From Aidingimonas lacisalsi (GTDB lineage: Bacteria; Pseudomonadota; Gammaproteobacteria; Pseudomonadales; Halomonadaceae): 64,000 nucleotides of DNA. Below the pieces are notes generated by a model, which was not told the origin of the DNA, ran no database searches, and worked only from the letters and a program-made list of their open reading frames with translations. The stretch covers positions 186,001-250,000 of the forward strand of contig NZ_VRYH01000004.1 in the NCBI RefSeq assembly GCF_008079445.1, written 5' to 3'. The stretch's first letter is position 1. Each line of letters opens with the position of its first letter. A program made the translations under genes and the position numbers. This document shows, piece after piece, positions 34,405 to 42,339 of this stretch.

Positions 34405-35214
34405 ATGAGTCTTGTGTTGCATTGTCACGATAGTGGCCCTGTGTCTGATAGTCAGCTCGAACGGTTGCCGCTACTGGTCATTCATGGGTTGATGGGTAGC
34501 GCAGACAACTGGCGATCGCATATCAAACAGTGGCAGGCAAAGCGTCGTGTCGTGGCGGTGGATCTGCGCAATCATGGGCGCTCTCCCCATGCGGAGGGGA
34601 TGAGCTACGAGGATATGGCGAATGACGTGTTGCTGACGCTGGATCGGCTGGGGATTGGTCGTTGCCATGTTCTAGGGCACTCGATGGGTGGAAAAGTGGC
34701 CATGACTCTGGCAAGGCGCCAAAGTCAACGTGTCGCGTCTTTGTTGGTGGCCGATATTGCCCCCATCGTTTATCAGCATGGCCACGACACCATTTTTGCT
34801 GCGCTACGACACGTAGAGGCAAATCACCCTGCTGATCGTCGTGAAGTCGATGCACTGTTGGCCGAGTATATCGCTGAGAGGCCCACCCGCTTGTTTCTGG
34901 CCACGAATCTGGAGCGTGATGATGATGGCTGCATGCATTGGCGCATCGGACTGAATGAGATCGAATCAGGCTATGAGGATATTCGCGCGGCACCAGCCGG
35001 GGAGGGCTCTTATCAGGGCCCATGTCTGCTGCTGCGAGGTGCACACTCCGATTATGTGGGTGACGAGGTGTTGGCGGATGTCGAGGCCGTGATGCCTGCG
35101 GTTCACGTCGTGACCCTGAACGCTGGACACTGGTTGCATGCTGAGCAACCAGAGGCATTCCAGACGGCGGTCAATGAGTTTTTGGATGGGCTCGTCGAAA
35201 CCGAAACCGCTTAA
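34405..35214 (+). CDS. ybfF: Alpha/beta-hydrolase esterase (YbfF-like)
   Basis: 269-residue cytoplasmic esterase. The fold and catalytic residues are visible: oxyanion motif LLVIHGLMGSADNWRSHIKQ, VDLRNHGRSPHAEGMSYEDM, nucleophile Ser93 in VLGHSMGGKVAMTLA, an acid in the C-terminal strand and the final histidine in LNAGHWLHAEQPEAF. These match E. coli YbfF, an esterase active on acyl-CoA and short esters in vitro; its physiological substrate is unknown. The ATG at 34405 was chosen because similarity starts there and AAGGA precedes it. Its stop interlocks with that of the convergent binding-protein gene. Confidence 0.85.
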   Translation: MSLVLHCHDSGPVSDSQLERLPLLVIHGLMGSADNWRSHIKQWQAKRRVVAVDLRNHGRSPHAEGMSYEDMANDVLLTLDRLGIGRCHVLGHSMGGKVAMTLARRQSQRVASLLVADIAPIVYQHGHDTIFAALRHVEANHPADRREVDALLAEYIAERPTRLFLATNLERDDDGCMHWRIGLNEIESGYEDIRAAPAGEGSYQGPCLLLRGAHSDYVGDEVLADVEAVMPAVHVVTLNAGHWLHAEQPEAFQTAVNEFLDGLVETETA

Positions 35215-36380
35215 GAGTTCAGATCTGTCGCCAGGCGATTGACCGAATGGCGTTCGTTCTGTCCACGCTCTTGATCGCTCAAGAACTGTTCAAAGTGCCG
35301 GTACCTTTCCGAATCCAGGGCCGACGGCCGTAATGCCAGTCGTCTTAGGGTCTCGGGCCAGGCTTCACGATTGGCTTCACTATCCAGGCTGGGTTGTGCG
35401 CTTGACAATAGCTCCCACGCCTCGTCCGGGTGGTTGATCATCCAGTGCGTGGCATCTTCGATCGATGTCAGTAAGCGACGGAAGTCTCCGCGTTGAGCCG
35501 TTAGCCGGTCACGATTGGCCATAAGGATCAGTCCATCGTAGCGTGGAACACCATGCTCTTCGGCAAGAAAGTTGCGTGTCGGAATCCCATCCCGGTCTAG
35601 CTGGTACGGTGTCGTATGCCGTATCTCACCGACGACAGCGTCCACCTGTTCCGTGGCCAATGATCGTTCTTGAGCGAAATTGATGTTTTTCATGGTCACA
35701 TCGTCAGGGGTGAGACCATGATGCGCCAACATGGCGGTCAAGATTGGATCAAGCCCGTCATTGACGCTGTATCCAATGGTTTTTCCGGATAGTTGGGTCA
35801 GCGATTCAATGCCACTGTCACTGCGGACCAGTAAACTGGTCAATGGCGTCGCTACCAGCGTACCGATGCGAATCAGTGGGGCGCCTTCGTCGACCAGGTT
35901 GTGCAAGGCGGGTTGCCGGCTCAAGGCGAGATCGATGCGTGAAGCGGAAAGTAGCTTGGCAGGCACTGAAGGATCTGCCGGTGTGATTAGCTTGACACTC
36001 AGCCCCTCACGGTCGAAATAGCCGCGCTCCTGGGCAATCAGCAGTGCCGCATGCTGTGGACTGGGATACCAGTCAAGCATGATACGCATCTGTCGCAAGG
36101 GGGGAGGCGAGATAGGTTCAGGGTCGCGCTGGGTCACGGATGGGGTATCCTCCACATCATCTGTGGTTTCACGCGACGCCTCGGATAATATCGATAGTGC
36201 GGCGTTCACGTCGACCAGCGGCTCCAGCAGCGGTGTCGGATCTGGCGCAGCGCTTTCGGCGGATTCCGACTGGGAAGAGGGGGCTTGAGCCAATGCCGAC
36301 TGGCAAAGCGTTATGCCGACCATAAGTATCAGAAGTCGCTTCGGGAATGACATTCCCGAGCAACGTGGCAGTAGCGTCAT
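35211..36380 (-). CDS. NMT1/THI5-like ABC substrate-binding protein, orphan
   Basis: Periplasmic binding protein of 389 residues. Signal peptide MSFPKRLLILMVGITLCQSA-LAQA lies after a short N-extension; ATG 36380 is preferred because GAGGA lies five bases before it, and ATG 36353 is an alternative. After a low-complexity Ser/Pro/Glu linker (about residues 35-90) comes the NMT1 domain: MRIMLDWYPSPQHAALLIAQ, ERGYFDREGLSVKLITPADP, LSGKTIGYSVNDGLDPIL. Such proteins bind thiamine pyrimidine precursors or sulfonates. No permease or ATPase gene is adjacent and nothing suggests a partner, so the ligand is unknown. Confidence 0.85.
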   Translation of the reverse strand: MTLLPRCSGMSFPKRLLILMVGITLCQSALAQAPSSQSESAESAAPDPTPLLEPLVDVNAALSILSEASRETTDDVEDTPSVTQRDPEPISPPPLRQMRIMLDWYPSPQHAALLIAQERGYFDREGLSVKLITPADPSVPAKLLSASRIDLALSRQPALHNLVDEGAPLIRIGTLVATPLTSLLVRSDSGIESLTQLSGKTIGYSVNDGLDPILTAMLAHHGLTPDDVTMKNINFAQERSLATEQVDAVVGEIRHTTPYQLDRDGIPTRNFLAEEHGVPRYDGLILMANRDRLTAQRGDFRRLLTSIEDATHWMINHPDEAWELLSSAQPSLDSEANREAWPETLRRLALRPSALDSERYRHFEQFLSDQERGQNERHSVNRLATDLNS

Positions 36381-36530
36381 GGATATCCTCATCAGCGTCC
36401 GGCAGTGCGCCAGTGTATCCTCAGGGGTCCGTAACTGGCCAGTCGCCGACTACACGGCCTCATGGCGGTTGTCATCGAAGGCGCACGCGTGACATGACAT
36501 ACTTACACTTTAAGTGACGTTCGGAAAGCA

Positions 36531-38240
36531 ATGGATAGCATCAACAGTCTCTTTCTCTTGAGTGGCGCACTCATTGCGCTCAGCATTCTCGCCAGCCGAT
36601 TGTCTGCGATGGCCGGTGTTCCACTGCTGGTCATCTTTCTTGGGTTGGGCATGTTGGCCGGCGAAGACGGTGTGTTGGGTATACAGTTCGATGATTACTC
36701 GCTCGCCTTCCTGATTGGTCACCTGGCCCTTGCCATGATCCTGCTGGATGGTGGCTTGCGCACGCGTCTCAAGACGTTTCGTGTCGGGTTCAAGCCGGCG
36801 TTGTCACTCTCGACGTTTGGCGTCTTCATCACCAGTGGGATCGTCGGTCTCGTGGCTATGTGGGTCTTCGATCTTTCCATCCCCGAGGGGTTGCTGGTTG
36901 GTGCGATCGTAGGCTCTACCGATGCTGCGGCCGTGTTTTCGATGCTGAGTGGCCGTGGCGTCAATTTGAATGAGCGTGTGGGGGCGACGTTGGAGATCGA
37001 GTCGGGAACCAACGATCCGATGGCCATCTTCCTTACGGTCACTCTTGTCGAGCTCCTGGTCGGCGATATCGGGGGCGTTGTCGAGACGCTCACCTTCCTG
37101 TTGTTGCAGTTCGGGTTAGGAATTGCCCTGGGTCTTGGTGCCGGGTGGCTAATCGCACGCCTTCTCAGGCATCTGGACCTGGCTCCCGGATTGTACTCAT
37201 TGTTGGCCTTGGCGCTTGGTTTCTGCGTTTTCGGGGTGACTAGCGCCTTGGGAGGAAGTGGGTTCCTGGCAATTTATCTCACGGGCTTGATGATAGGCAA
37301 TCAGCCGGGCCGGCATCTCAATTTCATCTTGCCCGTTCATGACGGGTTGGCGTGGCTGAGTCAGATCGGGTTGTTCCTTGTCCTCGGTCTGCTGGTCACC
37401 CCCAGCCACTTGATTGACTATGCGTGGCCTGCATTCGCCGTGGCTCTGGTGTTGATTTTCGTGGCCCGGCCATTGGCCGTCATCATCGTCATCAAGCCCT
37501 TCTTCAAGTTTCGCTGGAAAGAGGTCGGTTTCATTTCATGGGTGGGATTGCGCGGTGCCGTCCCTATCGTATTGGCTATCTTTCCGGTGATAGGTGGGGT
37601 GGACAATGCAGGGCTGTATTTCAACGTGGCTTTTGCCGTGGTATTGCTTTCCTTGCTGATTCAGGGCGGCACCTTGCCGAAAATGGCGCGCTGGATGAAC
37701 GTCGAGGTCCCGGAAGGCACAACACCAGAACGGCGAGGACCGCTGGGCGTATTGCCAGAAAACGACTATGAGATGTTCGTTTATCATGTTCAAAGTGAGC
37801 ATCTCGACGATGTTCCCATCCGCTTGTTGCGTTTTCCGTCTGGCGCCTTGATTTCGGCCCTGTTTCGCAATCATGCGATGCTGCACCCCAAGGGGAGTAC
37901 GCGCCTTCGACTGGGTGACGTGATTTGCGTGATAGGACGCACCGATGATTTGCCAGTTCTGAATCGGTTATTCAATGGAGAAGCGAAGCTGAAGCGCGAG
38001 CGTGCCTTTTTCGGTACGTTCTCGCTCGATGGCGATGCCCTGATGCGCGATGTCGCCGATGCCTATGGCCTGACGCTGAGTCCTGGTGAGCAGGAAATGA
38101 CGTTAGGCGAGTTCATCTCGCTACGCGTTGGCGGGCATCCGGTCGTCGGGGACGATGTGGGGTGGCACGGCATTCACTGGGTCGTCAGCCAGATGGACGG
38201 CAACAAGATCACCCGAGTCGGGTTGCGTCTTTACCAATGA
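36531..38240 (+). CDS. nhaP2: Potassium/proton antiporter NhaP2 (CvrA)
   Basis: 569-residue CPA1-family antiporter. About twelve helices span residues 5-390, with core motifs LVIFLGLGMLAGEDGVLGIQ, AMILLDGGLRTRLKTFRVGF, GSTDAAAVFSMLSGRGVNLN, LEIESGTNDPMAIFLTVTL (the ND-type carboxylate site) and VGLRGAVPIVLAIFPVIGGV. The cytoplasmic tail has an RCK_C (TrkA-C) domain (VPIRLLRFPSGALISALFRN, GDVICVIGRTDDL) and a CorC-type end. It matches Vibrio and E. coli NhaP2, which exports K+ or Na+ in exchange for protons. Monocistronic, directly upstream of the tRNA gene. Confidence 0.92.
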   Translation: MDSINSLFLLSGALIALSILASRLSAMAGVPLLVIFLGLGMLAGEDGVLGIQFDDYSLAFLIGHLALAMILLDGGLRTRLKTFRVGFKPALSLSTFGVFITSGIVGLVAMWVFDLSIPEGLLVGAIVGSTDAAAVFSMLSGRGVNLNERVGATLEIESGTNDPMAIFLTVTLVELLVGDIGGVVETLTFLLLQFGLGIALGLGAGWLIARLLRHLDLAPGLYSLLALALGFCVFGVTSALGGSGFLAIYLTGLMIGNQPGRHLNFILPVHDGLAWLSQIGLFLVLGLLVTPSHLIDYAWPAFAVALVLIFVARPLAVIIVIKPFFKFRWKEVGFISWVGLRGAVPIVLAIFPVIGGVDNAGLYFNVAFAVVLLSLLIQGGTLPKMARWMNVEVPEGTTPERRGPLGVLPENDYEMFVYHVQSEHLDDVPIRLLRFPSGALISALFRNHAMLHPKGSTRLRLGDVICVIGRTDDLPVLNRLFNGEAKLKRERAFFGTFSLDGDALMRDVADAYGLTLSPGEQEMTLGEFISLRVGGHPVVGDDVGWHGIHWVVSQMDGNKITRVGLRLYQ

Positions 38241-38275
38241 GCGAGGGTGGTAACACCTTGATCGCAAACCAGCAG

Positions 38276-38303
38276 TTGACGAAAACAGAGAAACTGGTAA
38301 GAT
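38276..38303 (+). promoter_or_regulatory. Sigma-70-type promoter of the tRNA-Ser gene
   Basis: TTGACG (38276-38281), a 16-base spacer and TAAGAT (38298-38303) lie just upstream of the tRNA. The GC-rich discriminator after it (GCTCGCCG) is typical of stable-RNA promoters under stringent control. Confidence 0.6.
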
Positions 38304-38318
38304 TGCTCGCCGTGAGCC

Positions 38319-38408
38319 GGAGGGATGGCAGAGCGGTTGAATGCACCGGTCTTGAAAACCGGCGAGGGTTAGCGCCCTCCCAGGGTTCGAATCCCTGTCC
38401 CTCCGCCA
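38319..38408 (+). tRNA. tRNA-Ser(UGA)
   Basis: 90-base class II tRNA with an encoded CCA end. The acceptor stem pairs GGAGGGA with TCCCTCC, the D-arm contains GGCAGAGCGGTTGAATG, and the anticodon stem CCGGT/ACCGG encloses loop CTTGAAA with anticodon TGA at 38353-38355. The long variable arm is built from GCGAGGGTTAGCGCCCTCCC and the T-arm contains GGTTCGAATCC. It reads UCA and other UCN serine codons. Flanked by its own promoter and a strong terminator. Confidence 0.97.
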
Positions 38409-38420
38409 CTTCTTCTTGAA

Positions 38421-38446
38421 AACCAGCCAGTTACGGCTGGTTTTTT
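38421..38446 (+). terminator. Rho-independent terminator after tRNA-Ser
   Basis: AACCAGCC (38421-38428) pairs with GGCTGGTT (38435-38442) around the loop AGTTAC. The T-tract TTTTTT (38441-38446) follows directly. It begins 13 bases after the tRNA CCA end. Confidence 0.9.
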
Positions 38447-38803
38447 ATTTATACTCCTCCATCTAGACCACAAAAATCCCAACTGGTCATGAAATGACCG
38501 GACAGCCCGCGATTGCCGCATGATGCGACCGGTTTTCTAATCCTGCACGATAATTTGCAATCATTGGCCTTGGGACAGGTGATGATCTGCTCTGCGGTAT
38601 GTCAGTTACTCTTCACGGCGAGATATACCTTCTCTCAAGGTAAGCGTTGCGAAAATTTTACATTGCCGGTAATCCGCTTGCAGGGGAAGGTCAGGGACCG
38701 CATAACGAGATCGCGGAGTTTGGAAAATGAGAGAAAATCAGGAAACGGGATTTCGTTAACTTTCAGGTCTGCCCTGGCATTGCACCAGGGCATTGTGGCC
38801 GTT
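38447..38803. other. Gene-free stretch with a hairpin beyond the lipoprotein gene
   Basis: About 360 bases without a credible gene. Near its right end GCCCTGG (38771-38777) pairs with CCAGGGC (38785-38791), a 7-8 bp stem located 12 bases past the stop of the minus-strand lipoprotein gene. It could end that transcript, although no T-run follows. No copy of the tRNA 3' end was seen, so I find no attachment-site evidence. Confidence 0.4.
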
Positions 38804-39313
38804 TTAGATAGTGCCGATCTTCTCGAGGTTATTACGCTCGCTTTCCGGCACGTCTTCCAGAAGTACCAGCGTCATTGAGCTGCCTTCATCCGTAGACGCG
38901 ACTTCTTCGCCGAGGTCGGCGTCGATGTCGTCCGGGTTGAGGTTGTACATGGCGCCGGTCAGAGGATCGACAACCAGCCAGCCGATCAGACCACCGAAGC
39001 CCAGATTGCCCGCGATGTACCAACCACTGGGGTTGCTGTCGATCGTAACAGTGCGGTCTGAATAACCTTCCTTGGACACTGTTACATGGTATGTCTTACC
39101 ACCGAAGTAGGAGCCATCAGACTTGCGAAGCTGTACAGTTGCCGGCGTTTCACCAGAGAAGACTTCCTGACTGGTTTCATCGGTAATGATGACCTCTGCA
39201 TCGTCAGGCGAACTGTTGATCGTGATGTTCTGATCCGTGTCGCCAACAATGCTTGCACACCCGGTCACACTCAGAGCGCACACAGCTGCGAGAAGCGTCT
39301 TGATGAACTTCAT
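38804..39313 (-). CDS. Lipoprotein with PEGA-like domain
   Basis: 169-residue secreted lipoprotein: signal peptide MKFIKTLLAAVCALSVTGCA with lipobox LSVTGC and lipidated cysteine at residue 19; no Asp at +2, so outer-membrane sorting is expected. The mature part contains NINITINSSPDDAEVIITDE-like text (QNITINSSPDDAEVIITD), TPATVQLRKSDGSYFGGKTY and VTVSKEGYSDRTVTI, typical of PEGA/peptidase-associated surface domains. A later GLIGWLVVDPLTGAMYNL block with a hydrophobic stretch is also seen in many such lipoproteins. Function unknown. Monocistronic, with AGGGG before the ATG. Confidence 0.87.
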   Translation of the reverse strand: MKFIKTLLAAVCALSVTGCASIVGDTDQNITINSSPDDAEVIITDETSQEVFSGETPATVQLRKSDGSYFGGKTYHVTVSKEGYSDRTVTIDSNPSGWYIAGNLGFGGLIGWLVVDPLTGAMYNLNPDDIDADLGEEVASTDEGSSMTLVLLEDVPESERNNLEKIGTI

Positions 39314-39863
39314 TCTGTCCCCTTGTTCCTTGCGTAAGTGTTGGTTTTTCTGTGCTTCACTATCCAGGCGAAGCGTAGCTAGCTTATATCATCGCGTATC
39401 ATGCGCACAAACGGGACGGAGCTTTTAGCTCACTTCGAAGGCCGACATTCTGTTTTTAAATACTTGATTATTAAAGTTTTATTCCTGAGATACATTTGCC
39501 CGCCAGCAAAAAGGTGCCGATTGTCACGTTCTCCAGACTTGGGGCGAGAGTAGCGATCAATGACGGATTTGTGGACATCGGGTAGCCATTGCCTGCGTGG
39601 GGATCGCTGCCGCCGTACATGCTCGCCGCGAGTACCCGTCAAGTCGATATATGATTTTTTTAATCCAGGTATAGTGAATTTGAAAGTTAGCCATAAGCTT
39701 AAGCACTCCCTTTCTGTGGTAAGTTTTCCTGCTTCAAATCAACCTCACTGTTGGCATTGGAGCCTTGCGTGTTAGAGGCTGGCCTGAGACGGTTCATGGA
39801 ATAGGGAGCGAACCTTGCCGTCATTGCATGACGGCGTTGTGGTTCGTGAGTTCAGATGGCGTG
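39314..39863. other. Intergenic region between the lipoprotein and the Cys-rich gene
   Basis: About 550 bases, more AT-rich than its surroundings, without a convincing gene; short reading frames lack a ribosome site and recognisable content. One clear hairpin, GCCGTCAT (39817-39824) / ATGACGGC (39828-39835) with loop TGC, lies 29 bases past the stop of the minus-strand Cys-rich gene and could end its transcript, although there is no T-run. Confidence 0.4.
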
Positions 39864-40169
39864 TCATCCATTACAGGCGCAGCCGGGAGGCTGGTGACAA
39901 GTGTAGCTGCGGTTGATGCAACTATCTCCACACGCCTTGCCGGTCGTGCAGACCCGGCAACAGCCTTGAGCCATGAGTAATTCGTCACCGACAGAGGGCA
40001 GTTGGCAATATTCGGCTGCTGCACTTTCAGTATCGGGTACCGTCTCGATCGCTGCAGCGAAATCATGGACATGATTACTGTCGTTATCGGCATCTGCAGG
40101 TAGATCGGCGAAGGCACTACAGGCGCATAGTAGCGAGAGTATCAAAACGGACACGCGTTTGATTGACAT
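39864..40169 (-). CDS. Small secreted cysteine-rich protein
   Basis: 101 residues. The start at 40169 has GGGAG five bases upstream and gives the signal peptide MSIKRVSVLILSLLCACSAF-A; an ATG 12 bases earlier lacks a ribosome site. The mature N-terminal part is acidic (DLPADADNDSNHVHDFAA). The C-terminus is dense in cysteine: CCRVCTTGKACGDSCINRSY followed by TCHQPPGCACNG, nine cysteines in about 32 residues. The C-x-x-C-x-x-G-K-A-C-G-D-S-C-I pattern recurs, as I recall, in uncharacterised small secreted bacterial proteins. It could bind metal or form a disulfide knot. No functional neighbour. Confidence 0.75.
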   Translation of the reverse strand: MSIKRVSVLILSLLCACSAFADLPADADNDSNHVHDFAAAIETVPDTESAAAEYCQLPSVGDELLMAQGCCRVCTTGKACGDSCINRSYTCHQPPGCACNG

Positions 40170-40369
40170 GGTTTCTCCCATCAGGACTTATTGTTATGCA
40201 TTGCATGGGCAGCGTAGTGAGGCGGTATGTATGATGCCAACCAGAAGACCGGAATGGCACAGCTTAACCACTCTGGAGACTAGTGAGCATGGGGTTTGGA
40301 CGAGGAAAATACGATATAGGCATACTGGCCGGATAAAACCGTTAATTCCGATGCTGGTTAGCAGGTGAC

Positions 40370-41047
40370 ATGATCCATCAAATTGCTGAAAAGAATATGC
40401 AGGGGCGTGATTTCGTTGTCAGTGACATCCATGGGCAATATGGCACCCTGATGGATGAACTGGGACGCGTCGATTTCGATGGCGAGCGGGATCGTTTGTT
40501 CAGTGTCGGTGACTTGATTGACCGCGGTGCCGAAAGTTACCGATGCCTTTCGCTGCTGTTTGAGCCCTGGTTCTTTGCAGTGAGGGGCAATCACGAAATG
40601 CTTGCGTATCAGGCGCTGCATGAGAAGGGCGGACCCGACTATTATCTATGGCTCGAGAATGGCGGAACATGGGTGTTTCAGGAAGATCCGAGCGCTGTGA
40701 AGCAGGTTCTTGAACGGGCCATGCAGCATCTTCCCTATGCACGAGAGGTGCCTATCGGAAAATGGCGCGTTGGCATCGTGCATGCTGAAGCTCCGAGTGA
40801 CTGGTCCGACGTGTCTTCTCCGGATGAGGCGTTACAGCAACGAATGGTATGGGGACGTTCTCGAATCGAGCGACGAGATACTCGACCCATTACAGGCATC
40901 GACACTGTGGTCGTCGGACATACTATCGTCAGACAGCCTGTCTGGCTGGGCAATGTGCTATATATCGATACAGGCGCATTCCTGACCGGTAAGCTGACGC
41001 TGCTATCACTTGATGATATCGTCAATGGCCGTATAGTGCGGGATTGA
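40370..41047 (+). CDS. Metallophosphatase, PrpA/PrpB-type protein phosphatase
   Basis: 225-residue PPP-family phosphatase like E. coli PrpA/PrpB and phage lambda phosphatase. All metal and catalytic motifs are present: DFVVSDIHGQYGTLMDEL (D-x-H), SVGDLIDRGAES (GDxxDR), AVRGNHEMLAY (GNHE) and the late VVVGHTIVRQPVWLGN. AGGTG precedes the ATG by a few bases. Substrates may include phosphoproteins; nothing nearby fixes one. It is about 32 kb from the protein kinase gene, so a kinase/phosphatase pairing is possible but not supported by position. Monocistronic. Confidence 0.9.
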   Translation: MIHQIAEKNMQGRDFVVSDIHGQYGTLMDELGRVDFDGERDRLFSVGDLIDRGAESYRCLSLLFEPWFFAVRGNHEMLAYQALHEKGGPDYYLWLENGGTWVFQEDPSAVKQVLERAMQHLPYAREVPIGKWRVGIVHAEAPSDWSDVSSPDEALQQRMVWGRSRIERRDTRPITGIDTVVVGHTIVRQPVWLGNVLYIDTGAFLTGKLTLLSLDDIVNGRIVRD

Positions 41048-41145
41048 CCCACGAATGGTAACAAGTGATCAAAGGCCTTGCCTTGAGCCGTAGTAGACGG
41101 CATCCTTGTCGAATAGGTATGTGAACTACATAGGAGCATCAATCG

Positions 41146-41814
41146 ATGGCCTACCACGATACGCAGGTGACACAACATCAAACAGGTGCGGTCAGTGCCA
41201 ATAAGGTGTTGCGCAACACCTATGCGTTATTGGCAATGACATTACTGTTTTCCGCCGTGACGGCAGGTGCTGCCATGGCAATGGGGATCGAGCGAATGAA
41301 CATCCTGGTGTTCTTCATCGGTGCCTATGGCTTGATGTTTCTGGTCCACAAGACAGCGAATTCAGCGACAGGATTGTTGGCGACATTCGCTTTCACCGGA
41401 TTCATGGGCTTCACTCTGGGGCCGATCCTCAGCGCTTATCTGACGCTTCCAAACGGGCCTGCTCTGATCATGAATGCCCTGGCCATGACGGGAGCGACGT
41501 TCATTGGGCTGTCGGCCGTCGCGCTGATCACCAAGAAGGATTTTAGCTTCCTGGCCAACTTCCTCATGGCGGGAGCGATCGTTCTGATTCTGGCGATGGT
41601 AGCATCGCTGTTCTTCGCTATCCCGGCGCTTTCCATGGCTGTGTCAGCAGGCTTCGTGCTCTTTTCATCGGCGGCGATTCTGTATCAAACCAGTGAGATC
41701 ATTCATCGTGCCGGAGAGACCAACTACATTCTGGCGACGGTCACGCTGTACGTGTCGATCTACAACCTGTTCGTCAGTCTGCTCTCTTTGCTGGGTATCA
41801 TGAGTAGCGACTGA
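41146..41814 (+). CDS. yccA: Bax inhibitor-1 family membrane protein YccA
   Basis: 222 residues with seven hydrophobic helices. The BI-1/YccA signature is visible: N-terminal SANKVLRNTYALLAMTLLFS, FAFTGFMGFTLGPILSAYL, and the C-terminal YVSIYNLFVSLLSLLGIMSS. In E. coli YccA is a substrate and modulator of the FtsH protease; other members act as calcium or proton leak channels. AGGAG precedes the ATG by ten bases. It sits immediately upstream of tusDCBE, a conserved neighbourhood in gammaproteobacteria, but a hairpin separates them. Confidence 0.92.
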   Translation: MAYHDTQVTQHQTGAVSANKVLRNTYALLAMTLLFSAVTAGAAMAMGIERMNILVFFIGAYGLMFLVHKTANSATGLLATFAFTGFMGFTLGPILSAYLTLPNGPALIMNALAMTGATFIGLSAVALITKKDFSFLANFLMAGAIVLILAMVASLFFAIPALSMAVSAGFVLFSSAAILYQTSEIIHRAGETNYILATVTLYVSIYNLFVSLLSLLGIMSSD

Positions 41815-41841
41815 TCGTCGGAGAGGCATGAAGACACTATC

Positions 41842-41867
41842 CTGGCCCCGTCGACTGGCGGGGCCAG
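41842..41867 (+). terminator. Terminator-like hairpin after yccA
   Basis: CTGGCCCCG (41842-41850) pairs perfectly with CGGGGCCAG (41859-41867) around an 8-base loop, 27 bases after the yccA stop. The following TTCGTTATG is only weakly T-rich, so termination may be partial. Confidence 0.6.
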
Positions 41868-41920
41868 TTCGTTATGACTCCAGCATTGTCACCATGGCCA
41901 TGGAGGTAGGGAGTTTACCG

Positions 41921-42313
41921 ATGCGATACGCGCTTTTGGTTCAGGGGCCGCCGTACAGTGTGCAGGCATCTCATTCGGCCTTGCGTTTCGCTGGGGCCGT
42001 CGTGGCCCGAGGCCATCAATTGGATACAGTCTTCTTCTACCATGATGGGGTCTATAATGCTGCGAGACTGGCATCCCCACCCCAGGATGAGCCGCACCTT
42101 GTCGATGCCTGGCGAAATTTGCATGATCAACACGGTACCGCACTGCTGGTATGTATTGCGTCTGGACTACGGCGAGGTATCGTGGATGCAAAAGAGGCCT
42201 CTCGCCATGGCAAAGAGGGTTTCAGTCTGGCACCGCCTTTCGAGCTGACGGGACTCGGGCAACTGATCGATGCTGGTTTCACGCATGATCGTTTGGTGAC
42301 TTTCGCTCCTTGA
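41921..42313 (+). CDS. tusD: Sulfurtransferase complex subunit TusD
   Basis: 130-residue DsrE-fold protein of the TusBCD complex, which relays persulfide sulfur from TusA to TusE for 2-thiouridine in tRNA wobble bases. N-terminus YALLVQGPPYSVQASHSALR, the FFYHDGVYNA block and the active cysteine in LLVCIASGLRRGI match E. coli TusD (Cys78). The ATG at 41921 has GGGAG upstream and starts the conserved domain; a start 31 codons earlier is unlikely. First gene of tusD-tusC-tusB-tusE. Confidence 0.92.
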   Translation: MRYALLVQGPPYSVQASHSALRFAGAVVARGHQLDTVFFYHDGVYNAARLASPPQDEPHLVDAWRNLHDQHGTALLVCIASGLRRGIVDAKEASRHGKEGFSLAPPFELTGLGQLIDAGFTHDRLVTFAP

Positions 42314-42339
42314 TAGGCTGTCGTTTTGAAGGTGTTGTT

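Noticed and set aside
38319-38408. tRNA-Ser as a phage or island attachment site
   Set aside because: No integrase gene and no repeated tRNA 3' segment seen in the window.
38513-38878. Possible small gene after the tRNA (121 codons)
   Set aside because: No ribosome site, no recognisable content, and it runs into the antisense of the lipoprotein gene.
39560-39775. 71-codon frame in the intergenic region
   Set aside because: Cys/Ser/Trp-rich random-looking product, no Shine-Dalgarno and no neighbour logic.
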